Assembly (NCBI GenBank): GCA_021782995.1
Contig: JAJXUI010000005.1
Location: 1 to 64,000, forward strand
Length of the DNA stretch: 64,000 nt
Source of the DNA: Pseudomonadota bacterium
GTDB lineage: Bacteria; Pseudomonadota; Gammaproteobacteria; Burkholderiales; Gallionellaceae
Direction of reading: 5' to 3'
The notes under the pieces were generated by a model. It saw only the letters and a program-made list of their open reading frames with translations, searched no databases and was not told the origin of the DNA. A program made the position numbers and the translations under genes. Below, one piece after another: positions 55,429 to 64,000 of this stretch. How positions within the stretch are numbered: position 1 is the stretch's first letter; the number at the start of each line of letters is the position of its first letter.

Positions 55429-55668
55429 TTACCAGAGGTCGGCCCCGGAAATCACCAGTCTGGCGCCATGCTGGTTAGCGCAGGTGCAGCTGTCAGCGTT
55501 TAATGTCCCGTGTATCCCGACGCCTGAGAACCCCTTGTATGCATGCATGGCATAGCCTTTTTCGAGGCATTTTTGCTCGCACATTTTCTCGCGATGATTG
55601 GCGGCCCATAGCGATACAGAAAAAATGCCGAGGATGACGGCTATCAGGATGCCCAGTTTGTTTGCCAT
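55429..55668 (-). CDS. small exported four-cysteine protein
   Basis: 79 residues: an N-terminal hydrophobic helix usable as a signal (ILIAVILGIFSVSLWAA) then four cysteines (MC, KC, SC, TC) in a short hydrophilic chain. No family recognised. It follows the 125-residue gene by four bases, so it belongs to the M23 peptidase operon. Confidence 0.65.
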   Translation of the reverse strand: MANKLGILIAVILGIFSVSLWAANHREKMCEQKCLEKGYAMHAYKGFSGVGIHGTLNADSCTCANQHGARLVISGADLW

Positions 55669-55672
55669 CGAT

Positions 55673-56050
55673 TCATCCCTTCAGGTTGGAATATGCGTCA
55701 AACAGCGTCTCACATTCCTGCATCAAAGTCTGCCCAACTTCCGAGTAGTAGCGAGGGTCCAGGGCTTCCTGCAGTTCGTGGCTGATGAACAGCCCGGCTT
55801 CGCGGGAGGTGCTGTCGGTGACCTGCTTCGCCAGCTGTTCGCTCAGGTCGGCCAGGTCCTTGCGTGTCTGTAACGGCAGGGATTTCCGGTTGCGTGCCAG
55901 CCAGTCTGCGGCCAGCGTTGTGCATTGTGCTTGCTTGAGCCAGGTGTCGTGTTCGTAATGGATGCGCAGCCGCTCGGCCAGCAGCGCAAATATCAGTGCA
56001 ATGCAGGAGCCGCGGTCGCTGCTTGGGGTGTCAGGCGGTGCCGAGGTCAT
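55673..56050 (-). CDS. hypothetical soluble protein in the M23 operon
   Basis: 125 residues, cytoplasmic, predicted helical (IALIFALLAERLRIHYEHDTWLKQAQC; RKDLADLSEQLAKQV; LGEVGQ-like end). No family recognised. It starts 14 bases after the peptidase stop and ends four bases before the small Cys gene. Confidence 0.65.
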   Translation of the reverse strand: MTSAPPDTPSSDRGSCIALIFALLAERLRIHYEHDTWLKQAQCTTLAADWLARNRKSLPLQTRKDLADLSEQLAKQVTDSTSREAGLFISHELQEALDPRYYSEVGQTLMQECETLFDAYSNLKG

Positions 56051-56064
56051 GAGGGTTAAACGCG

Positions 56065-56922
56065 TTAATTGATCGCGCCATTTTTGCCGATTTCCTTCTG
56101 GATGAACAATGCGGGGTTCACCATGGCGCCATTCAGGATCACGCTCCAGTGCAGGTGCGGGCCGGTGGCGCGGCCTGTCATGCCTGACAAGCCTATGGCC
56201 TGGCCTTTTTCAACATGGTCACCGGCCTTTACGTCCATCTGGTCCATGTGGCAATACATGGTGATGAGGCCATTGCCGTGGTCGATGAAGATGGTGTTGC
56301 CATTGAAGAAGTAGTCATGCACGTTGAGCACGGTGCCTGCACTTGCGGCGTGGATGGGGGTGCCGCGCGGCACGACGATATCCAGCCCGGCATGGGGTGA
56401 ACGCGGTTTGCCGTTGAAGAAACGCTTGAGGCCGAAGTTGCCGGAGCGCGGGCCTTCAGCCGGCGCAACAAAGCCCAGGTCAGTGTTGTCGTCTTCGCTC
56501 CACTGGTGCTTGAGTTGCTTGATCTGTGCGATTTCGCCGACTGCACGCGTTTCGTTTTCGGGTGAGAGTTCAACCTTGCTGTTGTCTTTGAGGGTGATGT
56601 GCTGTTCGGGGTATTTCTTTTTGCGAACGCGGAAATCCACCATGCGGGTTTTGTTGCCGAGTTTGACATTCAGCTTGTGCCAGCCGGGCGGGGTGCTCAG
56701 CGGCAGGCCGATCACGGCATACCATTGCTTGAGTTCTTTCTGGATGAGCACGGGTTGCTTGTCAAACCAGGCTTGCGGTTTCTGTTTGTGGGTGATGGCG
56801 TTTTCCAGCTGGATGATGGCGATGCCGCCCGGAACACTCTGCGCTTCGGGTAGCGCAGCATGAGCCGAGAAAGGCACACAGGCTAGCCACAGGGTGATCA
56901 GGCATGATTTATTTAAGTGCAT
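56065..56922 (-). CDS. M23 family metallopeptidase (LytM type), exported
   Basis: 285 residues with a signal peptide (ends FSAHA). The C-terminal LytM domain has the zinc motifs HAGLDI (HxxxD) and TGPHLHW (HxH), and the usual loop RGTPIHAASAGTVLNVHDYFFNGNTIFIDHGNGLITMYCHM. This is a peptidoglycan endopeptidase, or a catalytically active regulator of one, in the periplasm. The middle part is an unassigned beta-rich region. First gene of a three-gene minus-strand operon. Confidence 0.93.
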   Translation of the reverse strand: MHLNKSCLITLWLACVPFSAHAALPEAQSVPGGIAIIQLENAITHKQKPQAWFDKQPVLIQKELKQWYAVIGLPLSTPPGWHKLNVKLGNKTRMVDFRVRKKKYPEQHITLKDNSKVELSPENETRAVGEIAQIKQLKHQWSEDDNTDLGFVAPAEGPRSGNFGLKRFFNGKPRSPHAGLDIVVPRGTPIHAASAGTVLNVHDYFFNGNTIFIDHGNGLITMYCHMDQMDVKAGDHVEKGQAIGLSGMTGRATGPHLHWSVILNGAMVNPALFIQKEIGKNGAIN

Positions 56923-56985
56923 GATTATATTATGTTTATATTAATTTCCAGAATGGGGTGCGAGCAGGCTTGTGCGGCCGGTATT

Positions 56986-57810
56986 TTACTGCACGTCCTG
57001 TTTCACGCCAGTGCCCAGCCAGGCGTCTGACGTGAGTGAGACTGGCTTGTTGGACAGGGCTGCCCGCAAAAAGTTGAGGGCCAGCTGTTCTTTTTCCGGC
57101 CATCGCGCGCCCAGGGATTTTTTCAGCATCTGGATGGGTGCGCTGCCTTTCACCATCGTGTCCCAGAAGGACTCGACATCCGTCACCGGGAAGCCCTTGG
57201 TGACCAGGCGGATTTCTACATCGCGGAAACCGGCCTCTGTCATTTCACGCCGGAAAGTGTCGGGGTCTTCGAGCGTGGCAATGCTGCGCTGCGGTTGCGG
57301 CAGGTCTGGCTTGATGGCTTGCAGTGCGCCAAACATGGTCTGCATTGCGGGAGACTGGTCAACAGGTGCCCAGCTCATGATGGCGATACTGCCGCCGGGT
57401 TTGAGCGTGCGGTGGATTTCGGCAAAACCCCTGCCACGATCGGGAAAGAACATCAGGCCGAAGATGGAGAAGGCGGCATCAAATTCATTATCGGCATAGG
57501 GCAGTTGCTGTGCATCGCCGCAATGCAGCGAGATGTGCGAGTGGCCTGCCGCGTCTGCCTTGCGCCGGAAGATTTCCAGCATCGCAGGCGAAAAGTCGAT
57601 GCCGTGCACGCTGCCGGCCTCGGGTGCCACCAGCAGGCCCAGGGTGCCGGGACCGCAAGCGACATCCAGAATTTTTGCGCCGGGCTTGAGCTTGCTGGCG
57701 GCGATGGCCTCGGCAGCATAGTCGAAAAAAATCTGCATCGTGGTTTCGGCATAGCCGTCAGCCACCAGATTCCACGGGTCGCTGACGGCAAGCGGGTTGG
57801 TACTGTGCAT
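56986..57810 (-). CDS. class I SAM-dependent methyltransferase
   Basis: 274 residues from the ATG at 57810 (aggtg precedes it; an upstream frame to 57864 is less likely). AdoMet motif I is [16 protein letters not shown], then [42 protein letters not shown] and the post-motif [13 protein letters not shown], with an N-terminal lead [12 protein letters not shown]. UbiE/arsenite-methyltransferase-like layout; substrate unknown. Divergent from the luciferase-like gene with an 84-base shared spacer. Confidence 0.85.
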   Translation of the reverse strand: MHSTNPLAVSDPWNLVADGYAETTMQIFFDYAAEAIAASKLKPGAKILDVACGPGTLGLLVAPEAGSVHGIDFSPAMLEIFRRKADAAGHSHISLHCGDAQQLPYADNEFDAAFSIFGLMFFPDRGRGFAEIHRTLKPGGSIAIMSWAPVDQSPAMQTMFGALQAIKPDLPQPQRSIATLEDPDTFRREMTEAGFRDVEIRLVTKGFPVTDVESFWDTMVKGSAPIQMLKKSLGARWPEKEQLALNFLRAALSNKPVSLTSDAWLGTGVKQDVQ

Positions 57811-57894
57811 GGGAACACCTGTGCAAAACTGGATGCAACCAGTATAACGGGTTTGCTTTATCATTCAGCCTTGCTGATTCATAAATGCGACATC

Positions 57895-58884
57895 ATGATT
57901 CCCTTTTCCGTCCTTGATCTTTCCCCCATTCTTGAAGGCGGTGATGCCGCGCAGTCGTTCAGGAATACATTGAGCCTCGCGCAGCATGCCGAACACCTGG
58001 GCTTCAACCGATACTGGCTGGCGGAGCATCACGGCATGCCGGGCATTGCCAGCGCGGCCACTGCGGTGCTGATCGGCCATGTGGCCGGCGGCACTTCATC
58101 CATCCGCGTAGGGGCGGGTGGCATCATGCTGCCCAATCACTCGCCGCTGGTGATCACCGAACAGTTCGGCACGCTGGCCTCGCTGTATCCGCAGCGCATC
58201 GACCTTGGCCTGGGGCGTGCGCCCGGTTCGGACATGCAGACTGCGCGCGCCTTGCGCCGGAATTTGCAAGGCGATGTGGATGCGTTCCCGCAGGATGTGA
58301 TCGAGCTGATGGAATATTTTGCCGGCACGCCGAACAATGGCGTGCATGCGGTGCCGGGCGAAGGACTTGAGGTGCCGGTCTGGATACTCGGTTCGAGTCT
58401 GTATGGCGCGCAGCTGGCCGCCGCGCTGGGTCTGCCCTATGCGTTCGCCTCGCACTTTGCACCTGCCCAGATGATGCAGGCGATTGCGCTGTATCGCGAA
58501 AATTTCCGGCCTTCCGTGCATTTGGCTGCGCCCTATGTGATGCTGGGCTTCAATGTGTTTGCCGCGGATACGGATGAGGAAGCGGCCTTGCTGGCCAGCT
58601 CGATGCAGCAGGCGTTTGTGAACCTGCGCAGTGGCAAGCCGAAGAAGCTGCAACCTCCGCTCGCGGGGTATTACGCGCAACTGGCGCCGCATGAACGGGC
58701 GATGCTGGATATGGTACTGTCGTGCGCGGCGATCGGTTCGCCGGAAACCGTCCGGCAGGCATTGCAGGCATTCATTGCGAAAACGGCTGTCGATGAGCTG
58801 ATGATCACCTCGCAGATTTTTGACCATCAGGCGCGGCTGCGCTCTTTCGAGATTACGGCGCAGGCATGGCGCGAGTTGGCATAA
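57895..58884 (+). CDS. LLM class flavin-dependent oxidoreductase (luciferase-like)
   Basis: 329 residues from the ATG at 57895; the long open frame upstream is antisense to the methyltransferase and not coding. TIM-barrel motifs of the alkanal-monooxygenase-like family: [51 protein letters not shown], and later [20 protein letters not shown]. It uses reduced flavin supplied by a separate reductase; substrate unknown. The next gene, a methyltransferase, starts 53 bases later. Confidence 0.9.
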   Translation: MIPFSVLDLSPILEGGDAAQSFRNTLSLAQHAEHLGFNRYWLAEHHGMPGIASAATAVLIGHVAGGTSSIRVGAGGIMLPNHSPLVITEQFGTLASLYPQRIDLGLGRAPGSDMQTARALRRNLQGDVDAFPQDVIELMEYFAGTPNNGVHAVPGEGLEVPVWILGSSLYGAQLAAALGLPYAFASHFAPAQMMQAIALYRENFRPSVHLAAPYVMLGFNVFAADTDEEAALLASSMQQAFVNLRSGKPKKLQPPLAGYYAQLAPHERAMLDMVLSCAAIGSPETVRQALQAFIAKTAVDELMITSQIFDHQARLRSFEITAQAWRELA

Positions 58885-58937
58885 GCTGATTGCGGTAAAA
58901 TGCATGCTTTGCGTAAGCATATATCCAGGAATTGCGA

Positions 58938-59648
58938 ATGAATGAAATGAAACTTGCCGATCCCGCCTGTCAACGCGTGATCAATGAAGGCGAGCTGCTG
59001 CAGCAACTGTTGAAAATGCAAGGCGCCACCATCCTTGAACTGGGTTGCGGCAAGGCCGAGAAAACCCGCAACATCGCACAACAGGCTGCCAGCATCCTCG
59101 CACTGGAAGTGGACCAGATTCAGCTGGAAAAGAACCTGCAGATCACCGACCTGCCGAATGTGGAATTTTCCCATGGCGGTGCGGAGAAGATACCCGCTGC
59201 AGATGCGCAATTTGACATCGTGCTGATGTTCAAGTCGCTGCATCATGTCCCGCTGGCGGAAATGGACAATGCGTTTGCCGAAATCCACCGCGTGCTGAAG
59301 CCGGGCGCTGTGGCTTACCTCTCCGAGCCGGTGTTTGCCGGTGATTTCAACGAAATCATCCGACTGTTCAATGACGAGGAAAAAGTGCGCGCGGCCGCGT
59401 TTGCTGCGGTAAAGCGCGCCGTGGCTTCAGGCAGGTTCGGCCTGAAGTCGGAAACGCATTTCCTGCAGCCGATGAAATTTGACAGCCTGCGGCAGTTTGA
59501 AGAACAGGTGCTGGGGGTGACGCACACCCATTTCAATATGACACCGGCACTGCTGGAAACAGTGCGCAAAGCTTTCAGTGCGCACCTGACACCTGAAGGG
59601 GCGAGCTTTAAGATGCCAATCAGGGTTGATCTGCTACAAAAGATATGA
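58938..59648 (+). CDS. class I SAM-dependent methyltransferase
   Basis: 236 residues from the ATG at 58938, with an aggaat ribosome site; 58932 (TTG) is less likely. Motif I is ILELGCGKAEKTRNIA, then LALEVDQIQLE, GGAEKIPAADAQFDIVLMFKSLHHV and HRVLKPGAVAYLSEP. The post-motif region is unusual in its length and charge (LFNDEEKVRAAAFAAVKRAV). Substrate unknown. Same strand as the luciferase-like gene and YjbQ gene; they may be co-transcribed. Confidence 0.85.
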   Translation: MNEMKLADPACQRVINEGELLQQLLKMQGATILELGCGKAEKTRNIAQQAASILALEVDQIQLEKNLQITDLPNVEFSHGGAEKIPAADAQFDIVLMFKSLHHVPLAEMDNAFAEIHRVLKPGAVAYLSEPVFAGDFNEIIRLFNDEEKVRAAAFAAVKRAVASGRFGLKSETHFLQPMKFDSLRQFEEQVLGVTHTHFNMTPALLETVRKAFSAHLTPEGASFKMPIRVDLLQKI

Positions 59649-59702
59649 TCGTAATAGATTGAATATATTAAATTATATTGATTGCATGGACGGGGTGCAC
59701 TG

Positions 59703-60122
59703 ATGTGGCTGCAAAAGGAAATCCGCCTCAAGGCCAAACCCAGGGGCTTTCATCTGGTGACTTCGGAAGTCGTGCGCGCGCTGCCCGAGCTGGCCAATTA
59801 CAAAATCGGCATGATGAATCTTTTTATCCTGCACACTTCTGCTTCACTCACGATCAACGAAAATGCCGATCCCACCGTGCGCGAGGATTTTGAAAGTTTT
59901 TTCAGTCGTGCCGTGCCGGAAGATGCGCCCTGTTATCGTCACATTGATGAGGGCTCTGACGACATGCCGGCACATCTCAAGGCCAGCATATTGGGTTGCA
60001 GTTTGAATATCCCCATTACAAGTGGCCAGCTGCGGCTGGGCACCTGGCAGGGCATCTACCTGTGCGAGCACCGCAATCATGGCGGTGAGCGCAGGCTGGT
60101 GGTGACGCTGCAGGGTGAATGA
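59703..60122 (+). CDS. YjbQ-family protein (secondary thiamine-phosphate synthase-like)
   Basis: 139 residues, the usual YjbQ length, starting at the ATG at 59703 (MWLQKEI). Signature HTSASLTINENADPTVREDF, then DDMPAHLKASILG and LRLGTWQGIYLCEHR with the conserved His/Arg/Glu residues. YjbQ proteins of E. coli showed weak thiamine-phosphate synthase activity, but the physiological role is unsettled. It is followed at 11 bases by the convergent pldA. Confidence 0.93.
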   Translation: MWLQKEIRLKAKPRGFHLVTSEVVRALPELANYKIGMMNLFILHTSASLTINENADPTVREDFESFFSRAVPEDAPCYRHIDEGSDDMPAHLKASILGCSLNIPITSGQLRLGTWQGIYLCEHRNHGGERRLVVTLQGE

Positions 60123-60133
60123 TTTTCCGTAAC

Positions 60134-61153
60134 TTACCAGTCGCGGAAAGAGATGCCAGCACCGAAGGTGGTCTGCTGAAAGTTATAGTCGATCAGGCTT
60201 TCGCCAAAACCTGAAGTGAGTTGCAAATTCAGCCTGGTGGATTTGCTGACATTGATGGGCGTTGCCCAGTCGATCTGGATAAAGCCGCGATTGGTGTCAA
60301 CATTCAGGTTGTTGCGCAGGGTAATGTCCACTACCTGGCTGCGATCCTGTGGTTCCCAGCGCAGGTTGAGATCGCCGCGTCCGATATATTCCACGATATC
60401 CGGGTTGTCATCCTGCGTGTAATCCTCAGGGATGCGCCACCATGCGCGTGCCATGATGGTCAGTGTTTCGGTTTCCCATCCGCCTTGCATATACATGCGG
60501 TTCCAGCTGCGCGACATGTTCTGGCTGCGGCCGTTGGACTGATGGTTGTACCCGATGTTGAGCAGCTTCATGCCGTACGCATTGCCGGTGTTCAGCATCA
60601 GGATCAGTTCAGGTTCATAGTTGGTTTCGCGAAACGGCGAAGAATCGCCGGCATTGAATGCCTGCCAGTTGGATTGCTGGGTATAGGCGGCCCACAGGCG
60701 CATGCCCTGAAAACCAAGGAAGTGGATCTGCAGCGGATTGAGCAGTTTTGCCTTCTGGCTGAACTGGAATTTGATTTCTTTCAGCTGCAGATCTTCCGGC
60801 GTACCCAAAGCTGCATGGGTGGGTGTATCGGGAAAGTGGTTGGGGCCCATTGTCTGGCGAATGATCACATAAGTGCCCTTGTGCGGCCGCAGCGGCGATT
60901 GCTGATCGCCCAGCAATTCATCATCACGGTTGTCCAGATCCCAGCTGCGCGTGAGGTAGCTTCTGTTCCGTGCTTCTTGCGCAGCGCCGGATTGAGCCTG
61001 CCGGTCGTAGCACTGCAGGCGAGCCTCCGGTTTTTCGATGGCGGCACAATTTGCATCTGCAGCGGCAGCCGTATCGAGGGAAAGGCACAGGAAGCACAGC
61101 AGAAGCAGGGAGCGTGTATGGAGGGTGTAATGGCGTGCTGGCATGGCTGACAT
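60134..61153 (-). CDS. pldA: outer-membrane phospholipase A (OMPLA)
   Basis: 339 residues. Signal peptide (LLLLCFLCLSLDTAAAA), a Cys-containing linker, then a 12-strand barrel. The catalytic His/Ser and adjoining Asn sit in YNHQSNGRSQ, with SRSWNRMY following, as in OMPLA. The enzyme hydrolyses phospholipids when they reach the outer leaflet and is activated by calcium-dependent dimerisation. The long N-terminal extension before the barrel is beyond the minimum seen in E. coli. The start may be Met1 or Met4. Confidence 0.93.
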   Translation of the reverse strand: MSAMPARHYTLHTRSLLLLCFLCLSLDTAAAADANCAAIEKPEARLQCYDRQAQSGAAQEARNRSYLTRSWDLDNRDDELLGDQQSPLRPHKGTYVIIRQTMGPNHFPDTPTHAALGTPEDLQLKEIKFQFSQKAKLLNPLQIHFLGFQGMRLWAAYTQQSNWQAFNAGDSSPFRETNYEPELILMLNTGNAYGMKLLNIGYNHQSNGRSQNMSRSWNRMYMQGGWETETLTIMARAWWRIPEDYTQDDNPDIVEYIGRGDLNLRWEPQDRSQVVDITLRNNLNVDTNRGFIQIDWATPINVSKSTRLNLQLTSGFGESLIDYNFQQTTFGAGISFRDW

Positions 61154-61348
61154 TCGAAACGTACGCTGCCAGCTTACTACAGAAGGTGACTGACATTTCC
61201 AACGCCTGGCAGGCAGGGAGTGCCGTTTGACGGTTCAGGCAGCCTGCATGGTGATGCTATTGGCAGTCAGGACTGGACACGGGGAGGACGGGAGGCAGCT
61301 GGATATTGGCATTGCCGGCCCCGGATCTGGCCATCTCCGGTACCTGAT

Positions 61349-61723
61349 TCAGGCCATCTCCAGCATCAGGTCGGCAATCCTCGAATCTGCGCCAAGATAG
61401 GTCGAGATCGAGATCGGGATGTGGGGATACTGCGCGCGCTTGATGTCGACTTCGGCAGGAATGTCCTGTGTGACATGGCGGCCTGCGGAAAGGAAATAGG
61501 GCAGCACCACTACTTCGCTGGCTCCTGCGCGGATGCAGGTTTCGATGCCGTCGGGTATGGATGGCGTGGCCAGTTCCAGAAAGGCAGGTTCAACTCGCAG
61601 GAAGCGAGTGCCAGATTTTTCAGCAAGGGTTTGCGCCAGTTTCCTGATTTCATCATTGGAGGCTTCGCGGCGGCTGCCATGGGCGACGATCACCAGGGCG
61701 CGCTTGTTTTCCTGCGTATTCAT
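61349..61723 (-). CDS. cbiX: CbiX-type sirohydrochlorin cobalto/ferrochelatase (short form)
   Basis: 124 residues, the single-domain CbiX form that works as a dimer. Metal-binding His in VIVAHGSRR and in the LPYFLSAGRHVTQDIP loop. It inserts cobalt or iron into sirohydrochlorin for cobalamin or siroheme; which metal cannot be told. No other tetrapyrrole gene lies in the window. It has no overlap with its neighbours; the 195-base spacer to pldA holds nothing recognised. Confidence 0.9.
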   Translation of the reverse strand: MNTQENKRALVIVAHGSRREASNDEIRKLAQTLAEKSGTRFLRVEPAFLELATPSIPDGIETCIRAGASEVVVLPYFLSAGRHVTQDIPAEVDIKRAQYPHIPISISTYLGADSRIADLMLEMA

Positions 61724-61797
61724 TTTTGGATTCCTGTCGTGTTTGTCAATGTGGTTTGTATTCGTGTAGTTTTATCCGCATCGTTTCTGATACGGTT

Positions 61798-62229
61798 TTA
61801 TTTGTTTGCGATGCGCTTCAGCCAGCGCATGAAGCCACCGAGCAGCGGCAATTTTTCATACAGCTCTTCCGCTGCGTCCCAGTAATCGCGGTGATATTCA
61901 ATTCTGTGCCTGGGTGAGAACTTCAAATGGGTCGAGCCGCGTATGCGCTGGATGCTGGCGTGCTTGCCCTTGAAATAGAACTGGAAGTCCCACAGCAGGA
62001 AGGCTTCATCCTCCTGCAACAGGCTGCGGGTAATGACAAAGCGTGGCACATCCACCTTGCGGAACATATGGTCAAAGATGGCGATGATGGCGTCATGACC
62101 GCGCACTTCGTTGAAGGGGTCCTTGAAATACGCATCGGGCGTATAGAAATCCCCGAACCTGCCGGTGTTATCCGGCGACAGGTTTTCGCAGAAATGTATG
62201 TAATCCTGCAGCACGGTTTCATTGTTCAT
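61798..62229 (-). CDS. NTF2-like (nuclear transport factor 2 family) protein
   Basis: 143 residues from the ATG at 62229, which overlaps the SDR stop as ATGA; the longer frame to 62634 is antisense shadow. SnoaL/NTF2-like cone-shaped fold pattern: FYTPDAYFKDPFNEVRGHDAIIAIFDHMF, then FLLWDFQFYF and the last strand FSPRHRIEYHRDYWDAAEELYEKLP. Binds or isomerises a hydrophobic molecule in other members; here function is unknown. Last visible gene of the cluster reading from the right edge. Confidence 0.85.
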   Translation of the reverse strand: MNNETVLQDYIHFCENLSPDNTGRFGDFYTPDAYFKDPFNEVRGHDAIIAIFDHMFRKVDVPRFVITRSLLQEDEAFLLWDFQFYFKGKHASIQRIRGSTHLKFSPRHRIEYHRDYWDAAEELYEKLPLLGGFMRWLKRIANK

Positions 62230-62993
62230 AATCCGGTGACCTTGTGTATGAGCCAGAAATAGCAGCGATAGGGCAACAGTCTGGCAAAACGCAGCCAGTT
62301 GGTAAAGCGCCTGGGGAAATGAATGTGAAATTCGCCGCGTTCGATGCCGCGGATGAGTTGCGTCGCCGCCTGCTGTGCGCTGATCAGGGCCGGCATCGCA
62401 AAATCGTTTTTGGCGGTAAGCGGGGTAGCGACAAAGCCGGGATTGATCAGGTACACATTGATGCCGCGCGGGCGCAGGTCGAGATACAGCGATTCGCACA
62501 GGTTGATCAGCGCGGCTTTGCTCGGGCCGTATGCCAGTGCCTGCGGCAGGCCGCGAAACCCGGCGACCGAGGAGACGATGCCGATGCCGCCCCGGCCCTG
62601 CGCCAGCAGGGTGGGCAATACGCTGGCGAGGCAATTCACCGGGCCGTTGAGATTGATGTCGAACAGCTGCTTTGCCTGTTGCAGGTCAAAATTGTCTGCA
62701 CGCATTTTGCTGTAAGTGCCTGCCACCACCAGCACCAGGTCTATGCCGCCCCACTGCTGCAGTACCTGCTGGAAGGCTGCTGTTACTGCAGCGGCATCGC
62801 TGATGTCCAGTGGCAATACCAGCGTATCCGGTTGGGTTTGTGCAAGCACATGCAGCGCTTCTGCATTGCGCGCTGAAAGTGCGAGGCGGGCTCCACGCTG
62901 CTGCAGCAGCCGTACAGTTTCGGCACCGATGCCGCTGGATGCGCCGATGATCCATACGCGCTGAGCTTGCCAGGTATGAATTTTCCGGTTCAT
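62226..62993 (-). CDS. short-chain dehydrogenase/reductase (SDR family)
   Basis: 255 residues. NAD(P)-binding WIIGASSGIGAETVRLL, Asp-containing LPLDISDAAAV, the NAG-equivalent LVVAGTYSKM, and catalytic Ser-Tyr-x-x-x-Lys in SSVAGFRGLPQALAYGPSKAAL. The C-terminal tail RFARLLPYRCYFWLIHKVTGL is hydrophobic and may associate with membrane. Coupled at both ends by four-base ATGA overlaps with the DUF3833 gene and the NTF2-like gene. Confidence 0.92.
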   Translation of the reverse strand: MNRKIHTWQAQRVWIIGASSGIGAETVRLLQQRGARLALSARNAEALHVLAQTQPDTLVLPLDISDAAAVTAAFQQVLQQWGGIDLVLVVAGTYSKMRADNFDLQQAKQLFDINLNGPVNCLASVLPTLLAQGRGGIGIVSSVAGFRGLPQALAYGPSKAALINLCESLYLDLRPRGINVYLINPGFVATPLTAKNDFAMPALISAQQAATQLIRGIERGEFHIHFPRRFTNWLRFARLLPYRCYFWLIHKVTGL

Positions 62994-63523
62994 GGGCGTT
63001 TGCTGAAGGACAGGGTGACCTCCCCCAGCGCGAAGCCGAATTTGCTCATGGCTGCGCGATTCAGCATCACCCTGTCGTCCATCAGGAACATCCAGTCGTC
63101 AAAATTGACATGGTAGGTTTTGCCGTCCACGGGCAGGGCCAGCACATATTTCCAGTTCAGCGCATTGCCCGCGATATGGCCGATGGCTTCACCCACCACA
63201 TCATCTGCCGTGCCGATATAACGGCCGTCGGCTGATTTTTTCAGTGTCCATACGCGTTTCTGCCTGGTACCGTCCGAGTAGCTGAAGTCTTCGTCCAGCG
63301 TGCCGGTGTCGCCCTGCCAGCGGCAGTGCATCACCACGGTGAAGCGCTTGACGACCTTGCCCGACCTGTCCTGGAACATGCCCCAGGCATCGAGGGTGCC
63401 ATTGAAATATTGCTGCAGGTCCAGCGCGGGTTTCTGCTGCGCGTATTGTGCAACGTCGGTGCTGCTGCAGCCGGCGAGCAGGCCTAAGCTGAGGATTGCG
63501 ATCATTTTTGAATACAGGCTCAT
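62990..63523 (-). CDS. DUF3833-family lipoprotein
   Basis: 177 residues from the ATG at 63523, set by an aaggaga site; a frame open to 63556 is rejected. Lipobox LLAGC predicts a lipid anchor. The body has DUF3833-like strands: LQQYFNGTLDAWGMFQDRSG, FSYSDGTRQKRVWTLKK, GRYIGTADDVVGEA, MFLMDDRVMLNRAAMSKFG. It would be a lipocalin-like beta-barrel in the envelope; function unknown. ATGA overlap with the SDR. Confidence 0.9.
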   Translation of the reverse strand: MSLYSKMIAILSLGLLAGCSSTDVAQYAQQKPALDLQQYFNGTLDAWGMFQDRSGKVVKRFTVVMHCRWQGDTGTLDEDFSYSDGTRQKRVWTLKKSADGRYIGTADDVVGEAIGHIAGNALNWKYVLALPVDGKTYHVNFDDWMFLMDDRVMLNRAAMSKFGFALGEVTLSFSKRP

Positions 63524-63533
63524 GCCAGTCTCC

Positions 63534-64000
63534 TTACTGCAGGTTAAGGGGCGCACGCCATAACAGCAGGGCGGCGAAGGTTTTCAGGATGCTCGGCAAT
63601 ATTGCATAGCCGAATGCCAGCGCTTGCAGGCCTTGCGCGTCATTGCTGCCGCTGTGATAGCCCAGCAGTTCAAGCATGGGCAAGGCGATGCCGGCGGCCA
63701 GTGCAAGGTTGAGTTTGGTGGCCCAGTTCCACAGCCCGAAATAGGTGCCTTCATGGATGCCGGCATGCTGTGCATGGCCGATGGTTGCGGCGAGCAGGGC
63801 CGGCGGCAGCGCAAGATCGGCGCCCAGCGCCATACCGGAAACGATGCAGATCAGGGCATATCCCTTCACGTCGCCTGCCTGCAGGAAATAGGCCCACACA
63901 AAGCTGATGATGGCGAGTGCCATGCCCAGCAGCCAGGCATGCTTTTCACTGTAATGCTTGCTGAGTGTTGTCCAGAGCGGCATGGACAGCGCTGCCGCGA
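63534..64000 (-). CDS. MFS (GPH-like) transporter, 3' part only
   Basis: The frame is open to the end of the window, so its start is beyond position 64000. The visible 150-odd residues form about four to five C-terminal membrane helices with an MFS/GPH-like pattern (GMALGADLALPPALLAATIG, HEGTYFGLWNWATKLNLALAAGIALPML). Ends 10 bases before the DUF3833 gene start, so same operon. Confidence 0.8.
   Translation of the reverse strand, partial: AAALSMPLWTTLSKHYSEKHAWLLGMALAIISFVWAYFLQAGDVKGYALICIVSGMALGADLALPPALLAATIGHAQHAGIHEGTYFGLWNWATKLNLALAAGIALPMLELLGYHSGSNDAQGLQALAFGYAILPSILKTFAALLLWRAPLNLQ

Noticed and set aside
60221-61150. 309-codon plus-strand open frame opposite pldA
   Set aside because: Mirror of pldA, whose signal peptide and catalytic motif are clear; no start context.

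Overview
The window reads as a chromosomal segment of a Gram-negative proteobacterium, most likely a betaproteobacterium (a Nitrosomonadales-like lineage is my guess). The basis is family-level: zipA beside ligA, outer-membrane phospholipase A, ClpB behind a textbook sigma-32 promoter, an EmrAB-type pump with its MarR regulator, and moderately GC-rich coding DNA broken by AT-rich spacers. No rRNA, CRISPR array, prophage or intact transposase is visible. One tRNA (Pro, CGG) is present.

Positions 1-8110 form a conserved plus-strand housekeeping block: nagZ (5' truncated by the window edge), zipA, ligA, galU, then a tightly overlapped chain hpt / methylthioinosine phosphorylase / def / two-TM potassium channel. 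Positions 8200-18908 hold a small exported Cys protein, a methyltransferase, acnA, a tandem pair of proteins sharing an unrecognised N-terminal domain (one carrying ankyrin repeats), a DinG/YoaA helicase, an MFS transporter, an SRPBCC protein and a membrane protein. Positions 19077-27170 are sensory: a secreted Cache-domain protein beside a chemoreceptor, a hypoxanthine-DNA glycosylase, and a periplasmic histidine phosphatase coupled to a large hybrid kinase, then two membrane proteins.

Positions 27249-40192 hold tRNA-Pro, hupB, an EAL-like/HDOD protein, psd, a Cys/Gly-tailed protein, a TehB-like methyltransferase, an FMN glutamate-synthase-like membrane protein paired with a heme-barrel-like protein, a second hybrid kinase followed by a solute-binding protein, and the minus-strand genes trxC, nadC and a Tat-exported dienelactone hydrolase. 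Positions 40364-44115 carry marR-emrA-emrB, with a palindromic operator over the -10 box, followed by a ParDE-like toxin-antitoxin pair. lepB, a DUF1269-like gene, clpB and an Old Yellow Enzyme follow.

Positions 49633-51979 are the most accessory-looking part: decayed coding sequence, inverted repeats and motifs of the kind I associate with REP/RAYT elements, around a DUF805 gene and a lipoprotein gene. The rest holds a third hybrid kinase, a protein with two cyclic-nucleotide-binding domains, an M23 peptidase operon, two methyltransferases, a luciferase-like oxidoreductase, a YjbQ protein, pldA and a CbiX-type chelatase. The right edge is a translationally coupled run MFS - DUF3833 lipoprotein - SDR - NTF2-like. 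It resembles part of clusters linked in other proteobacteria to lipid and photooxidative stress, and it continues beyond the window.

I see no unmistakable new system. The best candidates for undescribed biology are the orphan-domain/ankyrin pair (12913-14169), the phosphatase-hybrid kinase couple (21839-25322), the FMN enzyme/heme-barrel pair (31839-33975) and the Cys/Gly-tailed protein (30324-31028).
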